From CAZRWH01 sp964603905 (lineage in GTDB: Bacteria > Patescibacteriota > Gracilibacteria > UBA1369 > UBA12470): a stretch of DNA of 31,974 nucleotides. The position numbers and the translations under genes are program-made. Under the pieces are notes generated by a model that was not told where the DNA came from, did not search any database, and was given only the letters and a program-made list of their open reading frames with translations. This document shows positions 1 through 9,500 of this stretch, piece after piece. Location: NCBI GenBank assembly GCA_964603905.1, contig CAZRWH010000013.1, positions 1 to 31,974 of the forward strand. Reading direction: 5' to 3'. Each line of letters begins with the position of its first letter. Within the stretch, counting starts at the first letter, position 1.

Positions 1-24
1 GTCGTCGATTGTGAGGTCAATCAT
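1..24 (-). CDS. Start of a leftward gene cut by the window edge
   Basis: Only eight codons are visible, reading MIDLTIDD from an ATG at 24-22. It begins seven bases after the stop of the upstream 499-aa gene and its leader is A-rich without a Shine-Dalgarno, as for other genes here. Too little remains to name it, and it could be a chance ATG. Confidence 0.3.
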
Positions 25-31
25 TTCTGTT

Positions 32-1531
32 TTAAGTTAAAGTTTTTTTAGGTATATTGCCGCTGATGCGGATGTCTTTGAATTTTTCTTCGCCTCGGTT
101 GTTCTTGGTTCTTTCGAATGTAGAAGTGTCAGTCAATTTAACAGGTCTGGCTTTGCCGTCTTTGCTTGTATCGATTGCTTCGAATTCGTTAGTAACCTCT
201 CCAGTTGTTGTATTGATAGTAATGGTCTGTTTTTTCGGCTTGTATGAAAACTCCTCAGTCTCATAAGTATCCGGACCTGTAGGGAGTTTTCCGTTAAGAA
301 CTTTTGCCTTTTTCTTGTTTATGGTTGTCTTAATTTTTCCGAGTTTGCTGACATCAGAAGGACTTACCCTAAGCTTTACGATCCCATTGCTAGAATCAAC
401 CACATAGGCGTTTTGAGTAACTGTAGAAGTTACGCGATCCGCTTTATCGCTTTTGCCTTTGCTTGTGGATGTGAGTACAGGGTGCGTAATTGAGATATCC
501 TGCCCTGGTTTGAGTTTATTCAAAGCGTCAAATGTTATGTCATCAATACGTTCACGTGCATTGCGAGCATTCATCATTAATCTCATCGCTCTATCATCGC
601 CCCGTAGCAATTTCATATAGAGGTCTTTTATTTGATTTTTTTGTTTATCGTTTAAGCTTGATTCATCAATATGTTTGACTATCTTGCTTTCACTCCAATT
701 TCTTTTTTCTTGGTCTGTAGCAAGATACTCATCAAATTTTAATTTGAGTTCCTCGTTATGTAAGAAAGTAGGTATAGAGAAGAAATAATCTTTGAATTTT
801 CTTTGATCATCAAGGTAGTCAGCATTTTTTTGGCGGAACATTGAGTCGTATGAGCCAATATGTGAACGTGTTTCATTTTCAATTTTGCTAACAGAATCTT
901 TGGTTTCCTTGAGGGCATCGACTTGGTCCGGTTCTTGTTTGAAAAGTTCTTTGTGTTCCCAGAAGCCAACTCTTGCACGTCTTCCTGTGAAAAGTCCGCC
1001 TTTACGCTTCTTCCATTGCTCCAGCATCGCTTTATATTTTTGCGAGCGTGCGTTTGCCTCACGAATCGAAGATTCGAGTGTTTTACGGCTCTCACTAAGC
1101 TCGCGAAGCTTCGATGTAGCAACAGCAACTTCCGGGGCCTTCCAACGTTTCACGCGACCATTACGAATATTACGAGTTTTTGCAATAGCTCCATTATATT
1201 TCTCATCAAGTTTTTTTATCGCTTCATCTTCATGATATTTATGGACAGCTTTATCAAGACTAACCTTTTTATTAGCCATCTTTTCGGCAAATTGCTGTAC
1301 ACGGGTGGCAGACGCATTTCTTATGTTTTGAATTTCCTTAAGAACATTTTTTTCATGTTCATCACAGGCCTCGTCAGCATCTTCGGGTGTTCGAACTTTT
1401 TCAACTCTCGACTTAGAACCATCTTTGTAGGTGAATTCCTCGGTTTTCTCGGTTTCATCACTTCTCGTTTCTGCGCTAAGCCACACCAATCTAGGCGCAA
1501 ATTTGTCTTCTTGATTAAATCTAAGGATCAT
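32..1531 (-). CDS. Orphan 499-aa protein, coiled-coil N-terminal half and beta-rich tail
   Basis: I do not recognise a family. No signal peptide or membrane segment is visible. Residues about 30-240 are rich in Lys, Glu and Arg and look like long helices or coiled coil. About 240-330 is a charged helical region containing RGDDRAMRLMMNARNARER. The last ~170 residues are rich in Thr, Ser, Val and Lys with alternating hydrophobic residues, as in beta structure, and include TITINTTTGEVTNEFE. The start at 1531 is supported by a TATAAT box at 1558-1553 that gives a short leader of about 15 nt. It is transcribed leftward from its own promoter, just after the terminator of the 140-aa gene. A long ORF on the opposite strand (923-1552) is treated as a shadow. 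Function unknown; a structural or scaffold role is only a guess. Confidence 0.8.
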   Translation of the reverse strand: MILRFNQEDKFAPRLVWLSAETRSDETEKTEEFTYKDGSKSRVEKVRTPEDADEACDEHEKNVLKEIQNIRNASATRVQQFAEKMANKKVSLDKAVHKYHEDEAIKKLDEKYNGAIAKTRNIRNGRVKRWKAPEVAVATSKLRELSESRKTLESSIREANARSQKYKAMLEQWKKRKGGLFTGRRARVGFWEHKELFKQEPDQVDALKETKDSVSKIENETRSHIGSYDSMFRQKNADYLDDQRKFKDYFFSIPTFLHNEELKLKFDEYLATDQEKRNWSESKIVKHIDESSLNDKQKNQIKDLYMKLLRGDDRAMRLMMNARNARERIDDITFDALNKLKPGQDISITHPVLTSTSKGKSDKADRVTSTVTQNAYVVDSSNGIVKLRVSPSDVSKLGKIKTTINKKKAKVLNGKLPTGPDTYETEEFSYKPKKQTITINTTTGEVTNEFEAIDTSKDGKARPVKLTDTSTFERTKNNRGEEKFKDIRISGNIPKKTLT

Positions 1532-1552
1532 TTTTTGTTTTTAAATCCCTAA

Positions 1553-1581
1553 ATTATAGCAAAAAAAGGCGCAAGTCGCAA
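1553..1581 (-). promoter_or_regulatory. Promoter of the 499-aa gene
   Basis: On the minus strand a -35 TTGCGA (1581-1576) is followed after 17 nt by a perfect -10 TATAAT (1558-1553). The -35 box lies inside a heptad repeat that is also the 3' arm of the preceding terminator. Confidence 0.7.
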
Positions 1582-1595
1582 GACGCAAGGCTCAA
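1568..1595 (+). repeat. Heptad array (GGCGCAA type), four units
   Basis: Four adjacent 7-nt units at 1568, 1575, 1582 and 1589 share the ending CAA; the first two are GGCGCAA and GTCGCAA. The array is inverted relative to the one at 1614-1641. Confidence 0.8.
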
Positions 1596-1613
1596 CAAAA
1601 CAGCATCAATAAC

Positions 1614-1641
1614 TTGAGCCTTTATTCTTTATCCTTGCGCC
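1614..1641 (-). repeat. Heptad array overlapping the 3' end of the 140-aa gene
   Basis: Four 7-nt units start at 1614, 1621, 1628 and 1635 on the + strand; the middle pair is TTTATTC and TTTATCC. Read leftward they encode the C-terminal RRKDKE and contain the TAA stop (1624-1622). The word set recurs at 17444-17471. Confidence 0.8.
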
Positions 1642-2044
1642 TAAAAATTGCTTCAACGCATTGGTGATGAATCGCGTCTAGATTGGCTTCGTCGCTATAC
1701 CAGATTGTTCCATGCGGGTTTCTGCAGTCTGCAACAACATTCCCGTCGTTATCCAGAATTTCAAAATCCCAGCCAGTAGCAGAGTAGTATTTGGAATTTT
1801 TCCAGGCGCCATACACTTCTCCAATACGCCCTCTAACAGTATAAGCAACACCATCTAAATCTAACTTAAATTCCGAAATAGCAAAAAGCTCCTCACATTC
1901 ACCATCATCAAGAGTAGAGTATCCTATAAATCTAACATCATTTTCATCGTAAACTTCGATGCCAAGAGTTCTGGCAAGTCTTAGCGCTGCTCCTGAAAGT
2001 CCTTTTTTTCTAGCCAGTCGGTCGGGTGCTTGTGGTGTGTTCAT
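1622..2044 (-). CDS. Orphan 140-aa protein
   Basis: No family recognised. The N-terminus (residues 1-30) is basic with a short helix, LSGAALRLARTLG. Residues about 35-110 alternate acidic and hydrophobic residues and look like a small beta-rich fold, with GYSTLDDGECEELFAISEF and later GWDFEILDNDGNVV. A helical tail follows, and the last residues RRKDKE are encoded by a heptad repeat array. A promoter at 2097-2070 (TTGACA, 16 nt, TATAGC) supports the start at 2044 with a leader of about 20 nt. It has its own promoter and terminator, so it is probably monocistronic. Cytoplasmic, since no signal peptide is seen. Confidence 0.75.
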   Translation of the reverse strand: MNTPQAPDRLARKKGLSGAALRLARTLGIEVYDENDVRFIGYSTLDDGECEELFAISEFKLDLDGVAYTVRGRIGEVYGAWKNSKYYSATGWDFEILDNDGNVVADCRNPHGTIWYSDEANLDAIHHQCVEAIFRRKDKE

Positions 2045-2069
2045 GTTTTTTTAATTACATCACCCCAAA

Positions 2070-2097
2070 GCTATACGACTCAAGATGCACATGTCAA
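2070..2097 (-). promoter_or_regulatory. Promoter of the 140-aa gene
   Basis: Minus strand: consensus -35 TTGACA (2097-2092), 16-nt spacer, -10 TATAGC (2075-2070). The leader to the ATG is about 20 nt and ends in an A-run. Confidence 0.6.
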
Positions 2098-2117
2098 TTT
2101 TTTCTGCGCAGAAAAAA
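2098..2117. repeat. Perfect 20-bp palindrome beside a promoter
   Basis: TTTTTTCTGCGCAGAAAAAA is a perfect inverted repeat directly upstream of the -35 box of the 140-aa gene. It could be an operator or part of the terminator region of the VirD4-like gene. Which of these is not decidable from sequence. Confidence 0.5.
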
Positions 2118-2146
2118 TGTACTTTTCGCAATTTCATGGCATTACA

Positions 2147-2172
2147 ACAAAAATGTTTTGCTCCAGCAAAAC
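2147..2172 (-). terminator. Probable terminator hairpin after the VirD4-like gene
   Basis: On the minus strand GTTTTGC and GCAAAAC (2172-2155) form a 7-bp stem with a 4-nt loop, followed by ATTTTTG. It lies 40 nt past the VirD4-like stop codon, beyond a heptad array. Confidence 0.5.
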
Positions 2173-2173
2173 T

Positions 2174-2215
2174 CCATCTCTGCTATCTGCTCTTTGCCAT
2201 CTGCCCACTATCTAA
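2174..2215 (-). repeat. Heptad array at the stop codon of the VirD4-like gene
   Basis: Six 7-nt units on the + strand start at 2174, 2181, 2188, 2195, 2202 and 2209; typical words are TGCTATC and TGCCATC. The last unit contains the complement of the TAG stop (2214-2212) of the leftward gene. Confidence 0.75.
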
Positions 2216-4701
2216 TCAAACACCGCACCCAATCTCCTGAAGATCTCTCGCTCTACGAAATCTTTGTCTCGTCCAAACTTCAAACGTGATAGCTGTTTAA
2301 TCGCATCACCAACCTCGTGATCTCCTTCTTCAAGGTATGGATTGCAAGGAATGACAGAGAAAGGTTTACTTGGTTGAGTATCGATCGAAAGCTTCATAAC
2401 AGCTTTGTATTTGTCGATATTCACAAGGTCTTGGTCTGAGAATACAGGTGCCATTTCTTTACCCATAAATTCAGAATCTTGAGCACCAATTTTGTAACAC
2501 ATGATCGAACCGACGTTACCGAAGATCGCATCTTTAAGTGAAACTTGTTTGGATCCTTTCTTGGCAGCGCTACCCTCTAGCTGAGCAAGATACTGGTGAG
2601 CCATGTTTAGACCCAGGCGGTATTTTCTGGCCTCAGACAGGATCGATTCAATACTATCCGTAACGTAGTTTTGGAACTCATCGATATAAAGGAAGAAATC
2701 TTTTCGATCCTCTTTTGCCATTCTTTGTCGACGCATCGCAGCCATCTGCATTTTGGAAATGATGATCATACCAAGTAGCTTAGAGTTAAGCTCACCGGTT
2801 TCACCTTTCGAAAGGTTCATAAGAAGGATCTTCCCGTTGTTCATAGCATCACTAAAGTCAAAAGCTGACTTAGATTGCCCGATAATATTACGCATCAGTC
2901 CATTCGTAACGAACGCACCAAATTTCGCAGCAAAATACGGAATCATCTCTTGTTTCTCACGTGCACCCGTCTTAGCCATTTGATGCAGCCAGAATGATTT
3001 TACGATAGGGTTTTTGACGTGTTCAATTTTAAGCTTTTGAAAAGCATCATCAGTAAACAGACGCACAATGTCAGTAAGCGAACCACCTTCTGGATCAGCC
3101 ATCAAGGTCAAACAACCATTACGGAAATAATCCTGGATACGTGGACCGAAGATCTCCTCGTCAAAGAGCTTGATCATAATGTTCATCGCCTCAAGCGCAA
3201 TATAGTCACGCTCCTCGTCCGTATCAGCCTCAAGTAGGTTGATACCCATCGGTCGTTCAAGATCGGCTGGATTAAAGTAAATAACGTCATCAGCGCGCTC
3301 TCGCGGAATGAAAGGGAGTATGTCTTCAACAAGCTGTCCATGAGGATCAACTACACAGATACCATTGCCATTTTTTAGATCCTGACGAATCATGACCTGA
3401 AGCACCGAAGATTTACCAGTACCCGTTTGTCCAATTACATAGAAGTGCCTGAATCTATCATCATTTTTGAGTCTAACCTCGGTCTTCACACCTCGATACA
3501 TGTTGTGTCCAAGAAGTATTCCCTCGTTTGGAAGATTCTTTGGAGGAGGTGCGATTTTGAAATTCTGCCAGTTAATAGCAGGGGATTGGTTGTACTTAAT
3601 GTCTGGAAGATGGAATATGCTCATTAGCTCTTCCGCACTCAGAATCATCTTTCGGCTACCTAGACGCTGTGTCCAGTTGCGGTTCATCGTACGGTACATG
3701 AAGTTCCGTACAAGTTGATGAGTTGAATGATATCGAGTGTATGTAAATCCATTGTTATCTGTAGTTGCAAACTGCGCAAACCCACCACGAAGATTGGCCG
3801 ACATGTCTTCAGCGGCCGCTGTTGTTGGTGCGCAAGTCACAAGCCTTATGATCGTTTCAAATCCTATTTGTGTGTTTTTTTCTTCTATCGCTTTGATTTG
3901 CTCATCTGTCATAGGAGTTGTTCGTCCTCCTTGGTCAGGTTTGTTGCCAAGGTATTCATCAGCAGGCCCCCTCATCAGGAAGTTAATCATCGCTCCAAGC
4001 CATGTGAATGGATTTAACTTGCTAAGGAATCCGCCAGATTTGTCTTCCATTATGTCTTTTGCGATCTGTCGTCCACGTTTCTGCCATCCTTCGTCAGCAG
4101 GCCTTAGCATAATTTGTATCGCGGCAGACTCGTCTTTGTCGAACTTAGACATAACGTTCGTCATCGTATTAAGCGGATCAGAAGTCATGCGTTGTGCCGT
4201 CCTAATAGGGTAGGCAGGATCGTTTGCAAGCTTCATATAACAGCTCGCTACCTTATGATTTGGTTTGAAGATATTGTAGTCCTCAACTCGTTCTACAAAA
4301 GAGTCAGGATAAAAAGCGGTGAGTTGTTTCTCGACATACGTTGCAAGTCCTCCAGGACAAACACAGTACATATCGATTTGTCCCTCTTGAACTACATATT
4401 CAAAAGACAAGAAATCTTGACCCATGAAGTAGTCAACCAATTTCGAGTTATGCATCCCGTATAGAGATTCATAAAACTGCTTCATGACAGAAGCCACCTC
4501 TTTGAAATCTTTTCCACTCGAAAACTTATCTCTATCAACCTCTCTATCTTCTTTGGACTCCTTCTTTGGGACTCTGATCTTCAAAAAGACCATATTGTAA
4601 GACCGTCCGATGTTAAATCTCCATCGGATAAGCGCTACAAGTAGGAAGAAAGCTCCCACTAGCACAGCGATTGTCCCCAAAACTATAAGAATTATGTCCA
4701 T
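2212..4701 (-). CDS. VirD4/TraG-like membrane-anchored ATPase (type IV coupling protein family)
   Basis: An 829-aa P-loop ATPase of the FtsK/VirD4 class. One N-terminal membrane segment spans residues 4-26, followed by a basic cytoplasmic stretch and a long family-specific region to about residue 410. Walker A is GQTGTGKS at 424-431, followed by DPHGQ at 452-456. Walker B is FFLYIDEFQNY at 669-679, with the helix SEARKYRLGLNMAHQYLAQL after it. In known systems this family feeds DNA or protein into type IV secretion channels. No relaxase or VirB gene lies nearby. Solo copies of this type are common in Patescibacteria, as I recall. The start at 4701 fits a TATAAT box 24 nt upstream. The leader is A/T-only, with no Shine-Dalgarno. 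aspS ends 37 nt upstream, but the promoter allows separate transcription. Confidence 0.88.
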   Translation of the reverse strand: MDIILIVLGTIAVLVGAFFLLVALIRWRFNIGRSYNMVFLKIRVPKKESKEDREVDRDKFSSGKDFKEVASVMKQFYESLYGMHNSKLVDYFMGQDFLSFEYVVQEGQIDMYCVCPGGLATYVEKQLTAFYPDSFVERVEDYNIFKPNHKVASCYMKLANDPAYPIRTAQRMTSDPLNTMTNVMSKFDKDESAAIQIMLRPADEGWQKRGRQIAKDIMEDKSGGFLSKLNPFTWLGAMINFLMRGPADEYLGNKPDQGGRTTPMTDEQIKAIEEKNTQIGFETIIRLVTCAPTTAAAEDMSANLRGGFAQFATTDNNGFTYTRYHSTHQLVRNFMYRTMNRNWTQRLGSRKMILSAEELMSIFHLPDIKYNQSPAINWQNFKIAPPPKNLPNEGILLGHNMYRGVKTEVRLKNDDRFRHFYVIGQTGTGKSSVLQVMIRQDLKNGNGICVVDPHGQLVEDILPFIPRERADDVIYFNPADLERPMGINLLEADTDEERDYIALEAMNIMIKLFDEEIFGPRIQDYFRNGCLTLMADPEGGSLTDIVRLFTDDAFQKLKIEHVKNPIVKSFWLHQMAKTGAREKQEMIPYFAAKFGAFVTNGLMRNIIGQSKSAFDFSDAMNNGKILLMNLSKGETGELNSKLLGMIIISKMQMAAMRRQRMAKEDRKDFFLYIDEFQNYVTDSIESILSEARKYRLGLNMAHQYLAQLEGSAAKKGSKQVSLKDAIFGNVGSIMCYKIGAQDSEFMGKEMAPVFSDQDLVNIDKYKAVMKLSIDTQPSKPFSVIPCNPYLEEGDHEVGDAIKQLSRLKFGRDKDFVEREIFRRLGAVFD

Positions 4702-4724
4702 TTAAATTTATTTTTAATCCGTTA

Positions 4725-4753
4725 ATTATACCAGAAAACTACTCCTTCGGCAA
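4725..4753 (-). promoter_or_regulatory. Promoter of the VirD4-like gene
   Basis: Minus strand: -35 TTGCCG (4753-4748) inside the last codons of aspS, 17-nt spacer, and an extended -10 TGGTATAAT ending at 4725. It allows expression independent of aspS. Confidence 0.65.
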
Positions 4754-6511
4754 AACCACTTTGATGTTCATCTCATCAATTTGCTCTTTCGGCAGAGCAG
4801 TTGGAGCGCCGGTCATTAGGTCTTTTGCCTTCTGATCTTTCGGGAAAGCGATAACTTCACGAATGTTAGGTTCATCCATTAGAAGCATTACAAAACGATC
4901 AATTCCCCAGGCGATACCTCCATGTGGCGGAGCACCGTAAGAGAAAGCTTCAAGCAGGTGTCCAAACCTTATTTTTGCATCTTCTTCCGCAATTCCTAGT
5001 GCTGAGAAAATCTTACTTTGAAGCACTGGGTCGTGAATCCTGATACTTCCTCCTCCGATCTCAACACCGTTCATTGCAAGGTCGTAAGCTTTTGATCTAA
5101 CTTTGCCAGGATCTGTATCCATCAAGTCTACGTCTTCGATTTTAGGACTTGTAAACGGGTGATGTGATGCCGAGAATCTTTCGTTCTCTTCATCCCACTC
5201 AAAAAGAGGGAAGTCAACAACCCAACATAGTGCCATTTTGTTGTTGTCACGCAGCCCTTTCTCGTCAGCGATTTTCAGCCTTATCGCTCCAAGAATATTA
5301 CAAGCCAATTCAAATTTGTCGGCAATGAACATTACAAGGTCGCCATCGATAGAGTTGGTGTTCTCTTTGATGCCTTCAATCTCATCGTCAGATAGGAACT
5401 TAGCAACAGAACCTTTGACCTCTCCATCTTTCCACATAATGTAAGCAAGACCTTTTGCACCATAACCTTTTGCAAGTTCTTCGTATGCATCAATCTCTTT
5501 ACGAGTCATTTCGGCTCCTCCAGGAACTCGGAACGACTTGATGACACCTCCATTTTTGACAGTCCCAGAGAAAACTTTGAACTCAGAGTTAGAGACAACG
5601 TCAGAAACATCAGAAAGAGGCAGCTCAAAACGCATATCCGGTTTGTCGCTACCGTATTTACTCATTGCTTCATGCCAGGTGATTTTCGGGAAAGGTTTTG
5701 TCATGAGTTCTTTCTCAGGAACAAGCTCCTCGAGAAGAGAAATGGCAAGCCTCTCATTAAGATCAATAATGTCGTTTTCTTCGATAAAAGACATCTCCAT
5801 ATCAAGCTGAGTGAACTCAGGCTGTCTGTCTCCTCTCTGATCTTCATCACGGAAACATCTCGCAATTTGGAAGTACTTGTCCATACCAGCAACCATGAGC
5901 AGTTGTTTCAACTGCTGAGGTGACTGAGGCAGTACGAAGAAAGTCCCAGGATAAATCCTAGAAGGCACGACGTATTCACGACTTCCTTCAGGCGTTCCTT
6001 TGATCAAGATAGGAGTTTCCACCTCAAGGAACTGTTCTGCATCCAAGAAGTCTCGGATTTTCTTGATAACCTTGTGCCTAAATTCGATGTTCTTCTTCAT
6101 TCGTTGTCTACGAAGATCGAGATATCTGTATTTAAGACGCAGATCTTCAGAAACATCTTTGTCTTTATCAATTTCAAATGGAGGAGTCTTGGCTCTAGAC
6201 AAGATTTCAACCTTGTCAGCTAGAACCTCTATGTCTCCAGTTGCGATATCTTTGTTAGTTTGTCCTTCAGGTCTTTCTCTAACAACCCCTTCAACTTTGA
6301 TTACAAATTCAGGCCTGATTTTCTCAGCTTCAATATGTGCATCTTTATCTCCTGATGGATCAAATACAACTTGAGTAATTCCATATCGATCACGCAAGTC
6401 TATAAAAATAAGTCCTCCAAGGTCTCGACGTTTATTAACCCATCCTGAAAGAGTAACTTTTTCTGAAGTGTGGTCTTTGGCAAGCTCGTTGCAAGTATGT
6501 GTTCGGTACAT
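4739..6511 (-). CDS. aspS: Aspartyl-tRNA synthetase
   Basis: Class II synthetase charging tRNA-Asp with aspartate. At 590 aa it has the usual bacterial length. The N-terminal OB-fold anticodon-binding domain (about 1-110) includes GWVNKRRDLGGLIFIDLRDR. Class II motif 2 is FRDEDQRGDRQPEFTQLDME, the GAD insertion domain occupies roughly 290-420, and motif 3 is GGIAWGIDRFVMLL near the C-terminus. The OB fold carries Leu in RRDLGG where non-discriminating bacterial enzymes usually have His. This hints at a discriminating enzyme, but it is weak evidence. The gene follows dnaE after 77 nt and precedes the VirD4-like gene. No T-box is seen upstream. The leader is A/T-rich without a Shine-Dalgarno. 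Confidence 0.97.
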   Translation of the reverse strand: MYRTHTCNELAKDHTSEKVTLSGWVNKRRDLGGLIFIDLRDRYGITQVVFDPSGDKDAHIEAEKIRPEFVIKVEGVVRERPEGQTNKDIATGDIEVLADKVEILSRAKTPPFEIDKDKDVSEDLRLKYRYLDLRRQRMKKNIEFRHKVIKKIRDFLDAEQFLEVETPILIKGTPEGSREYVVPSRIYPGTFFVLPQSPQQLKQLLMVAGMDKYFQIARCFRDEDQRGDRQPEFTQLDMEMSFIEENDIIDLNERLAISLLEELVPEKELMTKPFPKITWHEAMSKYGSDKPDMRFELPLSDVSDVVSNSEFKVFSGTVKNGGVIKSFRVPGGAEMTRKEIDAYEELAKGYGAKGLAYIMWKDGEVKGSVAKFLSDDEIEGIKENTNSIDGDLVMFIADKFELACNILGAIRLKIADEKGLRDNNKMALCWVVDFPLFEWDEENERFSASHHPFTSPKIEDVDLMDTDPGKVRSKAYDLAMNGVEIGGGSIRIHDPVLQSKIFSALGIAEEDAKIRFGHLLEAFSYGAPPHGGIAWGIDRFVMLLMDEPNIREVIAFPKDQKAKDLMTGAPTALPKEQIDEMNIKVVLPKE

Positions 6512-6588
6512 TGGTATGTTTTTTATTTTAAAAAATCACCCGTAATTCTCGCATGTTTAATCTAAAAACACAACTGCCGATTCAAGCT

Positions 6589-9500
6589 TTAATCAACAAG
6601 CTTTGATACAGCGTCCCGGAGGGCTTGATCTACGGCAACTCCAAAAGGAACTTTAACCCGTTTGACCTCGTCGTCGTTCATGAGATGAATCTCTGTAATT
6701 CGATTTCCTTTGTGTGCCATAAGAAGCTTTTTTAGTTCCGGCATGGCACTCATTTTATCTTCTGCAACGGTAATTATATAAGGAGGAAGATCTTCAGGTT
6801 TTACTTTTGGTTTTGGGGATTTCTTAGGTTTCTCTTCCTCTTCATCATCTTTTTCTACGACTTCAATCTCGATTTTTTTACTTTGGCGCGATACTCGTTC
6901 GTTTGGATCAAAAGAGCCTTGTTGTTTTGCGTTCTCAATCATTCTTTCTAGCGAAACTGACTTAGCCTCTTCACAAGAGAACTGAAGCTCACCTCGTCTG
7001 TGGTCGATTTTTCCACTCATGACAACGAGTGAATCTTCAACAAAGACGTGTCCATATTTTTGGAAAGGTCTCGGAAATACAACAACGTCGATCTTCCCGC
7101 TAGGATCTTCGAGCGTGAATATAGCCATATAAGTTCCACGTTTCGTCATGATCTTCCGGTAGCTAGTTACGATCCCGGCCATGTTTACACGTTTCCCCAT
7201 ATTCTTTTTTGTCACGTCCTCAACAACCAACGCTTTTTGCTTGATGTATTTTTTTAAACCTTGAAGCGGGTGCCCTGAGACATAAAGTCCAAGAAGTTGT
7301 TTTTCCCAAAGAAGCTTCTGATAATTCGAAGCAGGTTCTACTGGTTTGAGGACTAGGGAAGCTTGAGTAGCAGCATCGTCCATGCCTCCGAACATATCGA
7401 TTTGTCCGTCGATTTTTGAGGACTGAATATCTTTTGAAAAAGCCGAAATTTCATCTGTATTCTCAGCAATCTGTTTCGCATCACCAAGGCAATTTAGGGC
7501 GCCGGAATAGGCGAGTGACTCAAGGGATTTTTTGTTAAGAAGTTTCGATGGAACTCTTTCCGCCAAATCTTCCAGTGATTTAAACGCACCGCCGTCTTCA
7601 CGAACAGCAATAATCTCACGAACAGCGTTCTCTCCAATACCTTTTATCGCGCAAAGTCCAAAGCGAATAGTGCTGTCATCCACAACCGTGAATGTTGAAC
7701 GAGACTCATTTATATCAGGTGGCAAAACCTTGATGCCCATTTCCTCACACTCATTGATTTCGATAACAACACGATCCGTATTGTCAGAGTCACTTGTCAA
7801 AAGCGCAGCCATGAACGCAGCAGGGTGATGCGCTTTCATGTAGGCTGTTTGATAAGCAATGAACGAATAACAAGCCGAGTGAGATTTATTAAATCCATAG
7901 CCCGCAAAAGGTTCGACAACCTTGCTGAACATCTCTTCGGCCTCTTTTTTAGAGTGTCCTTTGTTTTTGATTGCACCGTCAATGAACTTCTTCCTCATCT
8001 CTTGAACAATCTTCGGATCCTTTTTAGCAATACCTTTAAGAAGCAAGTAGGCTTCACCAAGTTCAAGTCCTGCAAAAACCTCAGCAAGACGCATGATTTG
8101 CTCTTGGAAAACCACAACACCATAAGTCTCCTTCAGAATAGGCTCCAGTGATTTATGTAGGTATTTAACCTTCTTCTCGTTGTGCTTACCTTTGATATAG
8201 TTAGGAATCCACTCCATTGGTCCAGGCCTATAAAGCGCGTTCATCGCAATAAGATCTGAAAGCTGAGTAGGTTTGAGTTCTTTCAAATAACGTTTCATTC
8301 CACCAGACTCGAACTGAAACACTCCAGTAGTTCCACCTGCCGCCATCAATTCAAAAGTCTTTTCGTCATCAAGAGGTATATCGTTAATATCGATTTCAAT
8401 ACCTTTTGTTCGCTTCACGACACCAAGCGCAGTTTGAAGGATCGTAAGGTTCTTAAGTCCAAGGAAGTCCATCTTAAGTAGGCCGAGGTTCTCAATAGGC
8501 TTCATCGAATACTGAGTGACGATACCTTCCTTGTCTCCAGTTGGACGTTGAAGTGGAGTATAGTTGGTCAAAGATTCATCGGCAATCACAACTGCACATG
8601 CATGAGTTCCTGCATGCCTGATAGTACCTTCTATATTAATAGCCATGTCGAGGATCTTTTTTGTAGTGTCCTCGCTTTGATATGACTTGCTAAGTTCAGG
8701 GTCGTTTTTGGTGGATTCGGTTAAAGGAGCGTGTTTTCCAAGAACCGGAGGTGGTACCATTTTTGCGACACGGTCAACATCAGCATAAGGGAACCCAAGA
8801 GCTCGTCCTGCGTCACGAACCGCAGCTTTTGCGGTCATTTTTCCGAAGGTGATAATTTGAGCCACGTTATCTGCTCCATACTTGTCGACAACATAGGCAA
8901 GGACCTCATCCCTTCTGTTATCCGCGAAATCGATATCAATATCGGGCATCGATACACGCGCAGGATTCAAAAACCTCTCAAAAAGAAGTTTATATTCAAG
9001 TGGGTCTAGCTCTGTAATCCCGATACTGTAAGAAATGATCGATCCGGCAGCAGATCCACGACCAGGTCCAACGACGATGCCTTTTGACTTGGCATATCGG
9101 ACGAAATCCCAAACGATCAAGAAATAGGTTGAAAATCCAAGCTTCTTGATGATCCCTAGCTCGTATTCAAGTCGTTCCTTGGCTTCGGGCATCTTCTCTT
9201 TTGGGTATCGATTTTCAAGGCCTTCTTCACAAAGTTCACGCAAATATAGGTCAGGATGCTTATTGTCAGGCGTAGCGAATGATGGGATCTTGTACTCTCC
9301 AAAACTCAGGTCGACTTCGCATCTTTTCGCAATTTCTAGAGTGTTGGTCACACATTCTTCAGAAACCTTTGTAAGGTGTTTCTTCATCTCTTCAGGGGAG
9401 CGTACAGAATAGTCTCCTTCATATCGAATACGGCCTTCATCAAAAATATTTTTCTGCATTTGGATGCAAAGCAGTACATCATGAGCTTCTGCATCTTGTT

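Larger units (their letters stand above)
1561..1641 (-). terminator. Rho-independent terminator built from heptad repeats
   Basis: Read leftward, the arm at 1641-1614 can pair with 1595-1568. The outer GGCGCAA/TTGCGCC and inner GGCTCAA/TTGAGCC heptads match perfectly, while the two middle heptads pair only partly. The loop is 18 nt and seven T follow (1567-1561 on the minus strand). It terminates the 140-aa gene, whose stop codon lies inside the 5' arm. Confidence 0.7.

Noticed and set aside
923..1552. 209-aa frame on the + strand
   Set aside because: It lies antisense to the 499-aa gene, has a hydrophobic and Phe/Ser-rich mirror composition and crosses the terminator and promoter at 1553-1641.
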